This document shows positions 1 through 10,891 of a stretch of 64,000 nucleotides of DNA, piece by piece. A program made the translations under genes and the position numbers. How positions within the stretch are numbered: the first letter of the stretch is position 1; the number at the start of each line of letters is the position of its first letter. Source of the stretch: Sulfitobacter sp. OXR-159 (GTDB lineage Bacteria; Pseudomonadota; Alphaproteobacteria; Rhodobacterales; Rhodobacteraceae); contig NZ_CP139707.1 in assembly GCF_034377145.1 (NCBI RefSeq), positions 2,926,501 to 2,990,500 on the forward strand. The letters run 5' to 3'. The notes below the pieces were generated by a model. It ran no database searches and was not told where the DNA came from. It saw nothing but the letters and a program-made list of their open reading frames with translations.

Positions 1-1375
1 TGACGAAACTGCGCAACTCCTCTGCCGTCACCTCGTCGCCGGGGGCGACCTGCACGAAGGCCAGCACCTCTTCGTCGCCTTCGCGCCGCCGTCCGACCAC
101 GGCCGATTGCACCACGCGCGGGTGATCGTTCAACGCGGCTTCGACCTCGGGCGGATAAACGTTGAAACCGCCGTGAATGATCAATTCCTTGCTGCGCCCG
201 AGGATGTGCAGCCGCCCATTCTCATCCAACTTGCCCAGATCGCCGGTGTGCAACCAGCCCTCGGCGTCGATGGCTTTGTCGGTCTCGGTCGGGTTGCGGT
301 AGTAGCCTTTCATCACATGCGGTCCGCGCACCAGCACCTCGCCTTCGCCCGCGCCATTGCCGCCGGGGGCTTGGTCGTCGATCTTGCATTCGGTGCCCGG
401 CGTGACCGGTCCGACCGACGTATCGGGCGAGCCAAGCGCGTTGGTGGTGGCCGAGGCGCCCGAGCATGTCTCGGTCATGCCAAAGCCGTTTTGCAGCGGC
501 AGTTCATAAAACGCCTCGGCTTTGCGTTTCCACGCCGGATCAAGCGGTGCACCGCCCGATGAAACATAGCGCAGCTTGGGGCTTTCGAGTTTGGGCATCC
601 CGCGTTCGCGCGAGTACTGCATCACCAGCGCGTGCATCTGCGGCACAGCGGGAAGGATCGTGACATCCTCGTGGGTTGCGGCATGCAGCTTCGCCGCCGA
701 GAAACGGCTCTCCTGCCGGACCTTCGCGCCAGAACTCACCGCGGCCATCAAGACAGACACCAAACCGAAAACATGAGTCATCGGCAGCACGCCGTAAACC
801 ACATCACCCGGCACCATCTGTCGCAGGTCCGCCGAGGCACGCGCGCCAAAGCGCAGGTTAGAATGGGTCAGCATCACCCCCTTGGGATCGCCCGTGGTGC
901 CGGTGGTATAGAGCAGCACCGCCACGTCATGCAGATCAGCATCGGGACTGCTGGGGAGCGGTGTGGCAAGGTGCAGGCTGCCGAATGCGCCCGAGACCTC
1001 ACGTGCGTTCAGCCGCGCCGCATGGGCCGCCGCTTCGGGCGAGACATCGCAGGTCAGCAGCACCGCCGCCGGGGTCGCGTGATCGATGATGCGGGTGACT
1101 TCGGCTTCGGTCTGGCGGGCATTGACGGGGATCGCCACCGCGTCCAACTCCCACGCGGCATAGAGCGAGGCCACCGCCGCAACACAGTTTTCCACCATCA
1201 AAAGCACGCGGTCGCCCGCCTGCACCCCCGCGCTGCGCAACTCAGCGGCCAAGGCCACACGCGCACGGTCCAGATCGGCATAGCTCCACGCGGCGCCGCT
1301 GGCGTCACTCAGCGCCGGCGCCTCTGGTCGGGTCGCCAATTGCTCAGCTAGAAAATCCTGTACCCTGGCATTCAT
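1..1375 (-). CDS. Acyl-CoA ligase (AMP-forming), 3' end cut by window edge
   Basis: Class I adenylate-forming enzyme that would activate a carboxylic acid to its acyl-CoA with ATP and CoA. About 458 codons are visible from an ATG at 1375; the reading frame stays open to base 1, so the last part of the C-terminal domain, including the usual A10 lysine, is missing. Visible core motifs are the P-loop YTTGTTGDPKG (about residues 156-166), GFGMTETCSG, GWLHTGDLG and the hinge region ending in NVYPPEVE. It is the last visible gene of the minus-strand beta-oxidation cluster, 53 bases after the crotonase gene. Substrate is not evident from the sequence; a medium-chain or dicarboxylic acid would suit the neighbours. 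Confidence 0.88.
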   Translation of the reverse strand, partial: MNARVQDFLAEQLATRPEAPALSDASGAAWSYADLDRARVALAAELRSAGVQAGDRVLLMVENCVAAVASLYAAWELDAVAIPVNARQTEAEVTRIIDHATPAAVLLTCDVSPEAAAHAARLNAREVSGAFGSLHLATPLPSSPDADLHDVAVLLYTTGTTGDPKGVMLTHSNLRFGARASADLRQMVPGDVVYGVLPMTHVFGLVSVLMAAVSSGAKVRQESRFSAAKLHAATHEDVTILPAVPQMHALVMQYSRERGMPKLESPKLRYVSSGGAPLDPAWKRKAEAFYELPLQNGFGMTETCSGASATTNALGSPDTSVGPVTPGTECKIDDQAPGGNGAGEGEVLVRGPHVMKGYYRNPTETDKAIDAEGWLHTGDLGKLDENGRLHILGRSKELIIHGGFNVYPPEVEAALNDHPRVVQSAVVGRRREGDEEVLAFVQVAPGDEVTAEELRSFV

Positions 1376-1428
1376 GGGTGTCTCCTCCTGCCTATTCGCG
1401 ACCCCCTCCTCCGGCGGCCGCTGCCCGG

Positions 1429-2196
1429 CTAAAACCGGGCCTTTCGTTTTTCCAAAAAGGCCGCGATCCCTTCGGCGGCCTCATCCCCGCCAGCCGCGTG
1501 GGCCATGGCGTTGCGTTCGGCATCAAGCTGATCGGCCTCTTCGGCCTCATAGGCCTGCGCCACCAACTGCCGGATCGCGCCTTGGGCGGCACGCGGCCCG
1601 GCGGCGAGCGTATCGGCCAGCATCAGCGCCTCGTCCAAGGCTTTGCCATTGGCGCAGATGCGGTTGACCGCGCCGAGTTCAGCAAAGCGCATCGCCATGA
1701 CGGGACGGCCCAGAAGGCACATCTCCATCGACAAGGGCCGCGGCAAAAGCCGCGCCAAAGAAGCCGTCAGACCGGCATCCGGCACCAACCCGGCCTTCAC
1801 ATAGGCGGCAGTGAACTGCGCCTCTTCGCAGGCCACGATCATGTCGCAGGCCAGCGCCAGCGACAGCCCCGCCCCGGCAGCGCCACCTTCGATGGCGGCG
1901 ATAACAGGCACCGGGCAAGCACGCATGGCGCGGACCAGATCGTGCAGCCCATCCACCCGCTCGCGGCGCTCAGCCTCAGTCAGTTTGCGCCGTTCGATCA
2001 ATACGTTGAGATCTCCCCCCGCGCAGAAAAAGCGCCCTTCGGAGGTGAGGATCACCGCGCGGATGCGCGGGTCTTCGGCCATGCGCATTGCCTCTGCAAT
2101 CGCTTCATAAAGCTCTGGCGTCAGCGCCCCGCGTTTCTCGGCGTTGCCGTTCCAGACGATCAATCGATCGCCGCGGTCTTCGATCCGTGCGCTCAT
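1429..2196 (-). CDS. Enoyl-CoA hydratase/isomerase (crotonase, PaaG-like)
   Basis: 255-residue crotonase fold protein, normal length for the family. The oxyanion-hole segments FCAGGDL (about 58-64) and EGGAAGAGLSLA (about 102-113) are present. A Glu aligning with the first catalytic Glu of classical hydratases lies in CEEAQF, but the second catalytic Glu is replaced by Tyr in AAYVKAGLVPD, and the Asp of VPD is conserved as in PaaG-type isomerases. It may therefore be an isomerase or a specialised hydratase rather than a standard one. It overlaps the upstream thioesterase gene by 4 bases, so the two are translationally coupled. Confidence 0.88.
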   Translation of the reverse strand: MSARIEDRGDRLIVWNGNAEKRGALTPELYEAIAEAMRMAEDPRIRAVILTSEGRFFCAGGDLNVLIERRKLTEAERRERVDGLHDLVRAMRACPVPVIAAIEGGAAGAGLSLALACDMIVACEEAQFTAAYVKAGLVPDAGLTASLARLLPRPLSMEMCLLGRPVMAMRFAELGAVNRICANGKALDEALMLADTLAAGPRAAQGAIRQLVAQAYEAEEADQLDAERNAMAHAAGGDEAAEGIAAFLEKRKARF

Positions 2197-2633
2197 GTTT
2201 TCGCCCTTTTGAAAACGCCCGTCGCACGCGACAGCAGCTTGCCATCGACATCATGCAACTGCGCCTCGGCATAGAGTATCTTGAAGCCTCCACCGGTGAC
2301 ACGGCCTGTCGCTACAACCCGCCCCTCGCGCACCGCCAAGATGTAATCGGTGGTTAGCGACAGGGTCAGCATCGGCACGAAGGGCCCGCTCATCGCGCAG
2401 TGGCGCGCGCAGGCAAAGCCCGTGGCCACATCCAAGAGCAACGTATGCAACCCCCCGTGCAGCACGCCCGAGACGTTCAGATGCTGCGGGCCAATATCGA
2501 GCGTCACGCGGGTGCTGCCATCGGGGTTCGACAGGTCGGGTTGAAACCCGATCAGCTGTTGAACCCCGCTGGTCGGTGCCTCATGCGGCGGATAGTGCAA
2601 TGAACCGCTCCAGATGATGATCAACGTCGCCAA
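2193..2633 (-). CDS. PaaI-type hotdog thioesterase
   Basis: Hotdog-fold acyl-CoA thioesterase of the PaaI group, expected to hydrolyse acyl-CoA intermediates and free CoA during beta-oxidation. The family signature is HLNVSGVLHGGLHTLLLD, with Asn, His and the following helix. The ATG at 2633 would overlap the upstream acyl-CoA dehydrogenase by 53 bases; an in-frame TTG near 2600 gives a more usual overlap, so the first 11 residues are doubtful. The gene lies between the acyl-CoA dehydrogenase pair and the crotonase in one operon. Confidence 0.82.
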   Translation of the reverse strand: MATLIIIWSGSLHYPPHEAPTSGVQQLIGFQPDLSNPDGSTRVTLDIGPQHLNVSGVLHGGLHTLLLDVATGFACARHCAMSGPFVPMLTLSLTTDYILAVREGRVVATGRVTGGGFKILYAEAQLHDVDGKLLSRATGVFKRAKT

Positions 2634-3714
2634 AGCGGTGGTCCGCCATGGCGATGCGTTTGGCGATATGGGCCAGTTCGTACTCCTGCGTCATGGCGAT
2701 GCCGCCGTGCATCTGGATCGTATCTTCGGCCACCAGACGGCCCACGCGGCCCATCAGGTTCTTTGCGGCTGAGACGTGACGCTCGCGGCTGGCGCGGTCG
2801 TCAGCCAGATGGCCTGCGGCATTGATCACGGCAGAGCGGGCCTGTTCGAGGTCAATCAGCAGGTCCGACATGCGGTGCGCCAGCGCTTGGAAGCTACCAA
2901 TCGGGCGGCCGAACTGCTTGCGCGTGCCGAGGTATTCGCGGGTCAGATCGCAGGCGGTTTCCATCGCGCCCAGCGTTTCCGCGCAGAGCGCAGTTGTCGC
3001 CACGGCCACACGGGCCTCGATAGCGTCAAACGCCTTGCCAGTCTCGCCCAAGCGGGCGCTTTCGGGCAAGGTCACATCATCCAGTGTGACTTCGGCGGCG
3101 CGGCCACCGGCCAGCAGGGCGTAGCCCGTGACGGTGAGCCCTTTGGTATCCGCTGGCACAAGGAACAGCGAAATGCCTGCCTGATCGCCAGCCTCTCCGC
3201 TTTCGCGGGCAGAGACGACGAGCATATCGGCAGCCTCGGCATTTGCCACCACGGCCTTGCGGCCATTCAACACGATGTCACCGCCGTTTTGCGACGCGGT
3301 GGTGGTGACGCGCTCAAGGTCATAGCGGCTGGTCGGCTCGCCATGGGCAAAGGCCAGTTGCAACGTGCCGCCGATCAGTGCCTCGATATGTTCCTGCTGC
3401 GCTTCACTGCCCAGATCGGCAATCAAGCCGCCAGCCAGCACGGCGCTGTCGAGCAGTGGCTCGACCACACCGGCGCGGCCCAGTTCTTCGAACACCACTG
3501 CGATGTCGAAACCCGCGCCGCCAAAGCCGCCTTGGTCTTCGGTGAACAGCGCGCCGATGACGCCCAATTCGGCCAAGCCGTTCCAGATGTCAGCAGAGAA
3601 ACCTGCACCGCTTTCCAGAATACCGTTGCGCGTGGCGGTGTCGTATTTATCGCGCAGGAAACGGCGCAGGCTGTCTTGCAGCATCTGGCGCTCTTCGGTT
3701 AGGTCGAAATTCAT
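2581..3714 (-). CDS. Acyl-CoA dehydrogenase (PimD-like small partner)
   Basis: 377-residue FAD-dependent acyl-CoA dehydrogenase that would introduce the alpha-beta double bond in an acyl-CoA. It has the three-domain layout: an N-terminal helical domain, a middle beta domain, and a C-terminal helical domain with RKQFGRPIGSFQ and the quartet region QMHGGIAMTQEYE. It overlaps the second dehydrogenase gene by 4 bases. In pairs of this kind (pimC/pimD of Rhodopseudomonas palustris, and steroid-degrading dehydrogenases) two divergent subunits form one enzyme. That pairing is inferred here from order and size only. Confidence 0.88.
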   Translation of the reverse strand: MNFDLTEERQMLQDSLRRFLRDKYDTATRNGILESGAGFSADIWNGLAELGVIGALFTEDQGGFGGAGFDIAVVFEELGRAGVVEPLLDSAVLAGGLIADLGSEAQQEHIEALIGGTLQLAFAHGEPTSRYDLERVTTTASQNGGDIVLNGRKAVVANAEAADMLVVSARESGEAGDQAGISLFLVPADTKGLTVTGYALLAGGRAAEVTLDDVTLPESARLGETGKAFDAIEARVAVATTALCAETLGAMETACDLTREYLGTRKQFGRPIGSFQALAHRMSDLLIDLEQARSAVINAAGHLADDRASRERHVSAAKNLMGRVGRLVAEDTIQMHGGIAMTQEYELAHIAKRIAMADHRFGDVDHHLERFIALSAA

Positions 3715-4910
3715 TTTGCACCTCCCAGCGTTGTCTTGGCGATGATCTGCCGCTGGATTTCGTTAGAACCGCCAAAGATCGACAGCTTACGGTTGTTGAA
3801 ATACTGCGCGGCCACCGGGCCGGCCTCATTCGGGTCAGGCAGCGCATCGTTGCTGCCCGCTACCGCTTCCGAGGCAAAGGGCATCGCATAGACGCCAGCC
3901 GCACGGCGCGCCAAATCATTGATCTCTTGCCGAATGATCGTGCCTTTGACCTTAAGCATGGAGCTTTCCACCCCCGGTGCCTGCCCTGCGGCGGCCTTGG
4001 AGATGATGCGCAGGTTGGTCGTCGCCATGGCCATCAGATCAATCTCTGCCTGTGCCACACGCGCGGCGAAATGCGGGTTCTCGATCAGCGGGCGGCCCCC
4101 GGCCATTTCGGATTCCGCGATGCGTTTCACGGCCTGAAGACCGGCTTGGGAGAAGCCCACACCGGCAATGTTGGTGCGCTCATGGGTCAGCAGGTACTTG
4201 GCGTAGGTCCAGCCCTTGTTCTCTTCACCGACGAGGTTCTCGGCGGGCACTTTGACATTGTCAAAGAATACCTCGTTCACCTCGGCGCCGCCATCCAGCA
4301 GGATGATCGGGCGCACGGTGATGCCCGGCGTCTCCATGTCGATCAGCAGGAAAGAGATGCCCTCTTGCTGCTTCACGTCCTTGTCGGTGCGCACGAGGCA
4401 GAAGATCATGTTGGCGTGCTGACCAAGTGTGGTCCATGTCTTCTGGCCGTTGACGATGTAGTGGTCGCCGTCCTTGACCGCCGTGGTTTTTAGCGAGGCG
4501 AGGTCCGACCCCGCGCCCGGCTCGGAATAACCCTGACACCACCAGTCTTCGCCCGAGAGAATGCGCGGCAGCCAGTAGTCCTGCTGCTCTTTCGAGCCGA
4601 ACTTTTGCAGCACGGGGGCCAGCATCGACAGGCCAAAAGGCACGATGCGCGGCGCGTGATGGGCAGCGGCCTCTTCCTCGAAAATATGGCGCTGCACGGC
4701 GTTCCACGCCGCCCCGCCGAACTCCTTGGGCCAGTTGGTGGCCAGCCAGCCTTGATCGTTCAGGATGGCGTGCCAGCATTCGTGATCATCCTTCGAAAGC
4801 TCCTGCCCACGGCGCACCTTTTCGGAAAGCTCGCTTGGCAGTTTCTCGGTGAGGAATTGGCGCACCTCCTCGCGGAAGGCGCGTTCTTCGTCTGTATAGC
4901 TCAGGTCCAT
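3711..4910 (-). CDS. Acyl-CoA dehydrogenase (PimC-like large partner)
   Basis: 399-residue acyl-CoA dehydrogenase starting MDLSYTDEERAFREEVR; the ATG at 4910 is preferred to an upstream in-frame ATG at 5093 because the extension would run into the thiolase gene and looks like non-coding Arg-rich sequence. FAD and substrate contacts are suggested by WWCQGYSEPGAGSDLASL (about 130-147) and by FGGSNEIQRQIIAKT near the C-terminus. Length and sequence style match large subunits of pimeloyl-CoA dehydrogenase. It lies 11 bases after the thiolase gene and overlaps the partner dehydrogenase. Confidence 0.88.
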   Translation of the reverse strand: MDLSYTDEERAFREEVRQFLTEKLPSELSEKVRRGQELSKDDHECWHAILNDQGWLATNWPKEFGGAAWNAVQRHIFEEEAAAHHAPRIVPFGLSMLAPVLQKFGSKEQQDYWLPRILSGEDWWCQGYSEPGAGSDLASLKTTAVKDGDHYIVNGQKTWTTLGQHANMIFCLVRTDKDVKQQEGISFLLIDMETPGITVRPIILLDGGAEVNEVFFDNVKVPAENLVGEENKGWTYAKYLLTHERTNIAGVGFSQAGLQAVKRIAESEMAGGRPLIENPHFAARVAQAEIDLMAMATTNLRIISKAAAGQAPGVESSMLKVKGTIIRQEINDLARRAAGVYAMPFASEAVAGSNDALPDPNEAGPVAAQYFNNRKLSIFGGSNEIQRQIIAKTTLGGAK

Positions 4911-4921
4911 GTCGGCCCCCT

Positions 4922-6093
<1,172 letters not shown>

Positions 6094-6097
<4 letters not shown>

Positions 6098-8190
6098 TTG
6101 GCAGCTTCCTTGTTCAGATCATCAAAAGTGCGGTTGGTCTTGACCAGTTCGACCAGCAGCGGCGCTGGTTTCCAGAACCAAGGGTCTTTATCGGCAAAGC
6201 CTTCGATCGCGGCGAGGACGTTGGGCAGGCCCTGAATGTCGGCCCATTTCATCGGGCCACCCCAATAGCGCGGGAAGCCGTAGCCAAAGAGCAGCGTCAT
6301 ATCGATGTCGAGCGGGCGTTTCGCGATGCCCTCTTCCAGCACCTTGGCGGCCTCGTTGACCATGGCGCACATGTAGCGGCGCACGATCTCTGCATCGGTG
6401 AACTCGCGCGGGGCGATGCCGCGCTCCTTCTGCTCTTCCTCGATCAGGCGGGTGATTTCCGGGTTCGGCGTGCCGCCGCGTTTGCCCTTTTCGTAGATGT
6501 AGTAGCCTTGGCCGGTCTTCTGGCCGAAGTGGCCCTGCTCGCAGAGCCGGTCGATATAGGTCGGCACCCGCTCCTCGGGGTGGCGCGTGGCGGCCTTGCG
6601 CTTGCGTGTGGCCCAGCCGATGTCGAGCCCGGCCAGATCGGCCACCGCGAAGGGGCCCATGGCGAAGCCGAACTTCTCAAGCGCCGCGTCGATCTTGTAG
6701 GGGCTTGCGCCGTCCAGCACCATGTGGTCCGCCGCGGTGCGGTAGGTGGCGAGGATGCGGTTGCCAATGAAGCCATCGCAGACGCCCGCGCGCACGCTGA
6801 TCTTGCCGAGCGCCTTGCCCAAGGCAAAGCCCGTGGCGACCACATCTTTCGCGGTCTTGTCGGCGACAACGACCTCAAGCAGTTTCATCACATGGGCGGG
6901 CGAGAAGAAGTGCAGCCCGATCACGTCCTCGGGGCGCTTGGTGCTGGCGGCGATCTCGTTCACGTCGAGATAGGAGGTGTTGGAGGCCAGCACGCAGCCC
7001 GGTTTGCAGACCGCGTCGAGTCTGCCGAAGACCTGCTTTTTGACGTCCATATCCTCGAACACCGCTTCGACCACCAGATCGACGTCCGACAGGCTGGCGT
7101 ACTCGGTGGAAACGGTGAGGGCGTCGCCGGTCAGGTGATCGAATTTCCCCTGATCGATTTTGCCACGTTTCAGCGCGCCTTGGAGGTTGCCGGAGATACG
7201 CTCATGCGCGGCCTTGGCGGCCTCGTCCTTCATCTCGATCAGCACGACCGAGAAGCCGGACAGCAGCGCTGCGGTAGCGATCCCTGCCCCCATGGTGCCG
7301 CCGCCGATCACGCCAATGGCTTTCAGTTCGCGCGGCTCGACGCCTTTCAGCTCGGGCAGGTTGCTGACCGCGCGTTCGGAGAAGAAGGCGTGGATCATGC
7401 CCTGCCGCTGGTCGGTGTTCATCAGTTCCGAGAAGATGCGACGCTCGGCTTTCATGCCCTCTTCGAAGGGTTTCTCGACACCCGCCTGCACGGCGCGGAC
7501 AGCCTCAGCGGGGGAAATCTGGCCGCGGCCTTTCTTCAGCGTCGCTTCATAGGCGGCATCCCAGTCGATCGGCGCAGGCGCGGGCATCTCGCAGATCGGG
7601 CGGCGTTCGGCGCCGCTGTCGAGCAGCTCGCGAACGTAAGCGAGACCAACCTCCTGCGGATCGCCCTCCTCCACGCGGTCGACGATGCCCATCTCAAGCG
7701 CCTGCGGTGCCTTGATGTGGCGGCCCGTGGTGATGGCATCCAGCGCGGGTTCAACGCCAATGAGGCGCGGCAGGCGTTGTGTCCCGCCTGCGCCGGGGAT
7801 CAGGCCGAGGTGCACTTCGGGCAGACCGACGCGGGCCGAGGGCTGGGCGATGCGGTAATGCGCCGAGAGCGCGACTTCGAGACCGCCACCAAGGCTGACG
7901 CCATGCATGGAGGCCACGACCAGAAGCGGCGAGGCTTCGATCCGGTTGCAGAGGCTGGGCAGATGCGGCTCCATCGGCGGCTTGCCGAACTCGGTGATGT
8001 CGGCGCCCGCGATAAAGGCGCGGCCCTCGCCCACGATCATCACGGCCCGCACGCCGTCTTCGGCCTCAGCGCGGTCCATGCCGTCGGAAAGCCCCTGCCG
8101 CACGGCTTGGCTCAGCGCGTTGACGGGCGGGTTTTCGATGCGCAGCACGACGATGTCGTCATGGCGGGAATAGGCAATCTTGTCGGTCAT
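6094..8190 (-). CDS. fadB: Fused enoyl-CoA hydratase / 3-hydroxyacyl-CoA dehydrogenase
   Basis: 698-residue bifunctional beta-oxidation enzyme. Residues about 1-190 are a crotonase domain with both catalytic Glu regions ([19 protein letters not shown] is visible). A Rossmann NAD-binding domain begins near 290 with [14 protein letters not shown], and the dehydrogenase His is in [10 protein letters not shown]. Two C-terminal dehydrogenase domains follow, with [10 protein letters not shown]. The size and fusion order match FadB/FadJ and PimF. It is followed by the thiolase with a 4-base overlap and preceded, 17 bases away, by the IclR regulator gene. Confidence 0.92.
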
Positions 8191-8207
8191 ATCAGTAACT
8201 CCTTGAT

Positions 8208-8996
8208 CTATCCGCGCCGGGACAGGGCCGGTGCCCGTCCGGTGCGTTGTTCGATGCCGCTGACCACGTCGCGCAGCGCTGGTCCCACTTGTGACAGAAT
8301 GCGGCTGTCGGGCAAGTCGCCCGGCAAAGCGCCGCAGGTGAAGGCCACAGGCTCGCCGAATTCCCCTGCGTAATAAGGCACGCTCACAGCGTTGATACTG
8401 CGGGCATAGCGGGTTTCAGGCGGGGCGAGGACAAAACCCTGCGCCAGCAATTGCTCATACCCCTCGCGGCGGAAATTGCGCAGCCGCTCATCCGGGTCGA
8501 GCGCGTCAAACCGGTCTTCGTTCAGACTGGCCAGCGTGGCGAGGCCCGAGGACGAACCATAGACCGGGATGCGATGGCCTGGCTCCAACCAGATGGTCGA
8601 GGCGGTATGCGGACGCCAAGTGCGCACCAGCATCATCCGGTCGCCATCCCTCACCGCGATCAGCGCCAGCGTGCGGGTCTCGTCGGCCAATTGCTGCATC
8701 GCATCTGACGCCATATCGACGAAACTGACCGCGACAGAGGCGACCGAGCCGAGCGCAATCGCCGCCGGCCCCAGCCGGAATTTATCGTTCCGCCCGCCAT
8801 GCGCCAGATAGCCCAACTCGCATAGCGTATAGGTCAGCCGCGAAACGGTCGGTTTCGGCAGGCCCGTCCGCTCGGCGATCTGCGCGTGGCTCAGCCCGCT
8901 GTCGCTGGCGCGGAACGCGCGCAAAATGCCAAGACCCCGCGCCAGCGTATTGGCGAACTTACGGTCCGTGACGGTATCAGACGCCGCCTTGTTCAT
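8208..8996 (-). CDS. IclR-family transcriptional regulator
   Basis: 262-residue regulator with an N-terminal winged helix-turn-helix (LSHAQIAERTGLPKPTVSRL, about 38-57) and a C-terminal effector-binding domain. IclR proteins usually sense a small carboxylate or aromatic acid and control adjacent catabolic genes. Its start overlaps the end of the TRAP large permease gene by 4 bases, so it is inside the operon and probably autoregulated. The likely ligand is the substrate or a CoA-related intermediate of the surrounding pathway (inference). Confidence 0.9.
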   Translation of the reverse strand: MNKAASDTVTDRKFANTLARGLGILRAFRASDSGLSHAQIAERTGLPKPTVSRLTYTLCELGYLAHGGRNDKFRLGPAAIALGSVASVAVSFVDMASDAMQQLADETRTLALIAVRDGDRMMLVRTWRPHTASTIWLEPGHRIPVYGSSSGLATLASLNEDRFDALDPDERLRNFRREGYEQLLAQGFVLAPPETRYARSINAVSVPYYAGEFGEPVAFTCGALPGDLPDSRILSQVGPALRDVVSGIEQRTGRAPALSRRG

Positions 8997-10333
8997 CTTG
9001 CCGCCATCGGGATCAAAAGCGAGATCATCGGGAAGGACATGATGAGGATCAGCACGATGAAGTCGACGCTGAGGAACCGTGTGATGCCCGCAAAGATCTT
9101 GTCAATCGGCGCTTCGCGGCCCACCACATTGGCGATGACAAAGACGTTGAGGCCCACGGGCGGTGTGATGAGGCCAATCTCCAGCAGTTTGATGACCACG
9201 ACGCCGAACCAGATGAGGTTAAGGTCATAGCTCTCCACCAGCGGGATCATCAGCGGCAGCGTCAGCACCATGATACCGATGGGATCAAGGAACATGCCCA
9301 AGAGCAGATAGATCAGCGCAATGCAGAGCATCAGCACAACCAGCGACATCTGCGCATCCGATACGAACCCGACGATGGTGCCCGCGACCCCTGTCAGCGC
9401 GACGAAGGCTACAAAGATCTTGGCACTGGCGGCGATGAGGAAGATCGCGGAGGTCTGCACGCAGGTCTCCTTGACCGCGGCCCAGAGGCCAGCCCAATCC
9501 AGCTTGCGCTGCACGAAACCGATCAGCGTGGCGGAGACGACGCAGACGGCGGCGGCCTCGGTCGCGGTGAAGATGCCGCCGTAGATGCCGCCAATGATCA
9601 GCACGAAAAGCAGGATCGCGGGCCAGCTATCAAGGGCCGCCTGCCAACGCTCACGCGCACTGTAGCGTTGGTCGGTCGAGGGTGCTACCGCCGGATCGCG
9701 CCAGACCCAGACGGCGATGACCAGCACAAAGCCCGCCAACGTCAGCAGCCCCGGCAGAACACCCGCGAGGAATAGCGACGAGATCGAAGTCTCGGTGAAA
9801 ATGCCGTAGATGATGAACAGAACCGACGGGGGAATGAGCGAGCCCAATGTGCCCCCCGCCGCGACCGAAGCTGTGGCCAGACGCGGGTCATAGCCCATGC
9901 GCAGCATCTCGGGCGTGCAGATCTTACCCATGGTCGAGGCGCAGGCGATGGATGAGCCGGTGATCGCGGAAAAGCCCCCGCAGCCCATGACGGAGGCCAT
10001 GGCCACCCCACCCGGCAGGCGGGTCAGCCAGACCTTGGCCGCATGGTAGATTTTCGTCGTAATATCCGCGCGATACGCGATATGTCCGAGCGCCACGAAA
10101 AGCGGGATCATCGACAGGTCGTAAGAGTGAATGAGGTCGAAGGAGTTGGAAAACACCATCGAAGTCGTCGCCTTGATCGCACGTTCGGGCATGAAGGTCC
10201 CGGTGCGGAAGGCGAAGATAAAGAAGGTAGCGACGGTTGCCACTGCCGCCAGCGTGAAGGCAATCGGCACGCGCAGGGCGAGCAGGATCAGAACCGCCGC
10301 GAAGGCGATCATACCGATGGTTGAGGCATCCAT
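8993..10333 (-). CDS. dctM: TRAP transporter large permease (DctM)
   Basis: 446-residue, highly hydrophobic inner-membrane protein of the DctM family, the sodium- or proton-coupled channel subunit of tripartite ATP-independent periplasmic transporters. Typical DctM segments are seen: an N-terminal hydrophobic segment starting MIAFAAVLILLALRVP, GCGGFSAITGSSIACASTMG (about 128-147), and a conserved C-terminal region FVIANVVGREAP. The stop of dctQ and the start of dctM share one base at 10333. Confidence 0.93.
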   Translation of the reverse strand: MDASTIGMIAFAAVLILLALRVPIAFTLAAVATVATFFIFAFRTGTFMPERAIKATTSMVFSNSFDLIHSYDLSMIPLFVALGHIAYRADITTKIYHAAKVWLTRLPGGVAMASVMGCGGFSAITGSSIACASTMGKICTPEMLRMGYDPRLATASVAAGGTLGSLIPPSVLFIIYGIFTETSISSLFLAGVLPGLLTLAGFVLVIAVWVWRDPAVAPSTDQRYSARERWQAALDSWPAILLFVLIIGGIYGGIFTATEAAAVCVVSATLIGFVQRKLDWAGLWAAVKETCVQTSAIFLIAASAKIFVAFVALTGVAGTIVGFVSDAQMSLVVLMLCIALIYLLLGMFLDPIGIMVLTLPLMIPLVESYDLNLIWFGVVVIKLLEIGLITPPVGLNVFVIANVVGREAPIDKIFAGITRFLSVDFIVLILIMSFPMISLLIPMAAR

Positions 10334-10866
10334 TACAGCACGTCCTTCTCGGCCAGAAGGTCGGCCGCATGTTGTTGTTCGTCAGAGACCACGCCGCCTG
10401 CCAGCACGGTGCGCCCATCGCGCCACGTTAGTTCGGCCAGCCGCAGGAAGGTCGCGATCATCCCGATCAGGAACAAAAGCCGCCCGGGCCATTTCGGCAG
10501 ATTGAGGTCTCCGTAGAAAAAGCTGCCCTTTTCGACCACGGCAAAGAACTCGCGACCGCCGGAATAGATTAGCGGCGCCAGCGCCAGCATCCCGATGGCA
10601 GAGCCCGCCACGATCAGCACCGAACGCGCGCGGTCGGGAAATCGGTCGGTCACAAAGGCAACCGAGACATGCGCGCGGGCAGCGGTGGCGGCGGCGAGGG
10701 GCAGCAGGATGGCGGCGACCATGAGCTCTCGCACCATGGTCACGCTATCGGGCACCTGACTAGCAAAGAGCGCGCGGGCGATCACATTGGAGGTGATCAA
10801 CACCCCCAAGGCGATCACCGCCAAAGCGCCCAATCCCAACAGGATTTTCTCCAGATTTACCAACAT
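10333..10866 (-). CDS. dctQ: TRAP transporter small permease (DctQ)
   Basis: 177-residue membrane protein with four predicted transmembrane segments, typical of DctQ subunits, which pair with DctM in the inner membrane. Segments start at about residues 8, 47, 82 and 126. It lies between the binding-protein gene (25-base gap) and dctM (abutting). The order dctP-dctQ-dctM is the standard TRAP operon order. Confidence 0.9.
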   Translation of the reverse strand: MLVNLEKILLGLGALAVIALGVLITSNVIARALFASQVPDSVTMVRELMVAAILLPLAAATAARAHVSVAFVTDRFPDRARSVLIVAGSAIGMLALAPLIYSGGREFFAVVEKGSFFYGDLNLPKWPGRLLFLIGMIATFLRLAELTWRDGRTVLAGGVVSDEQQHAADLLAEKDVL

Positions 10867-10891
10867 ATGCTGCCCCTCCCTAGGTTAGCGA

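Noticed and set aside
6508..8373. Long plus-strand ORF opposite fadB
   Set aside because: High-GC antisense shadow; the minus frame has clear catalytic motifs and the plus translation has none.
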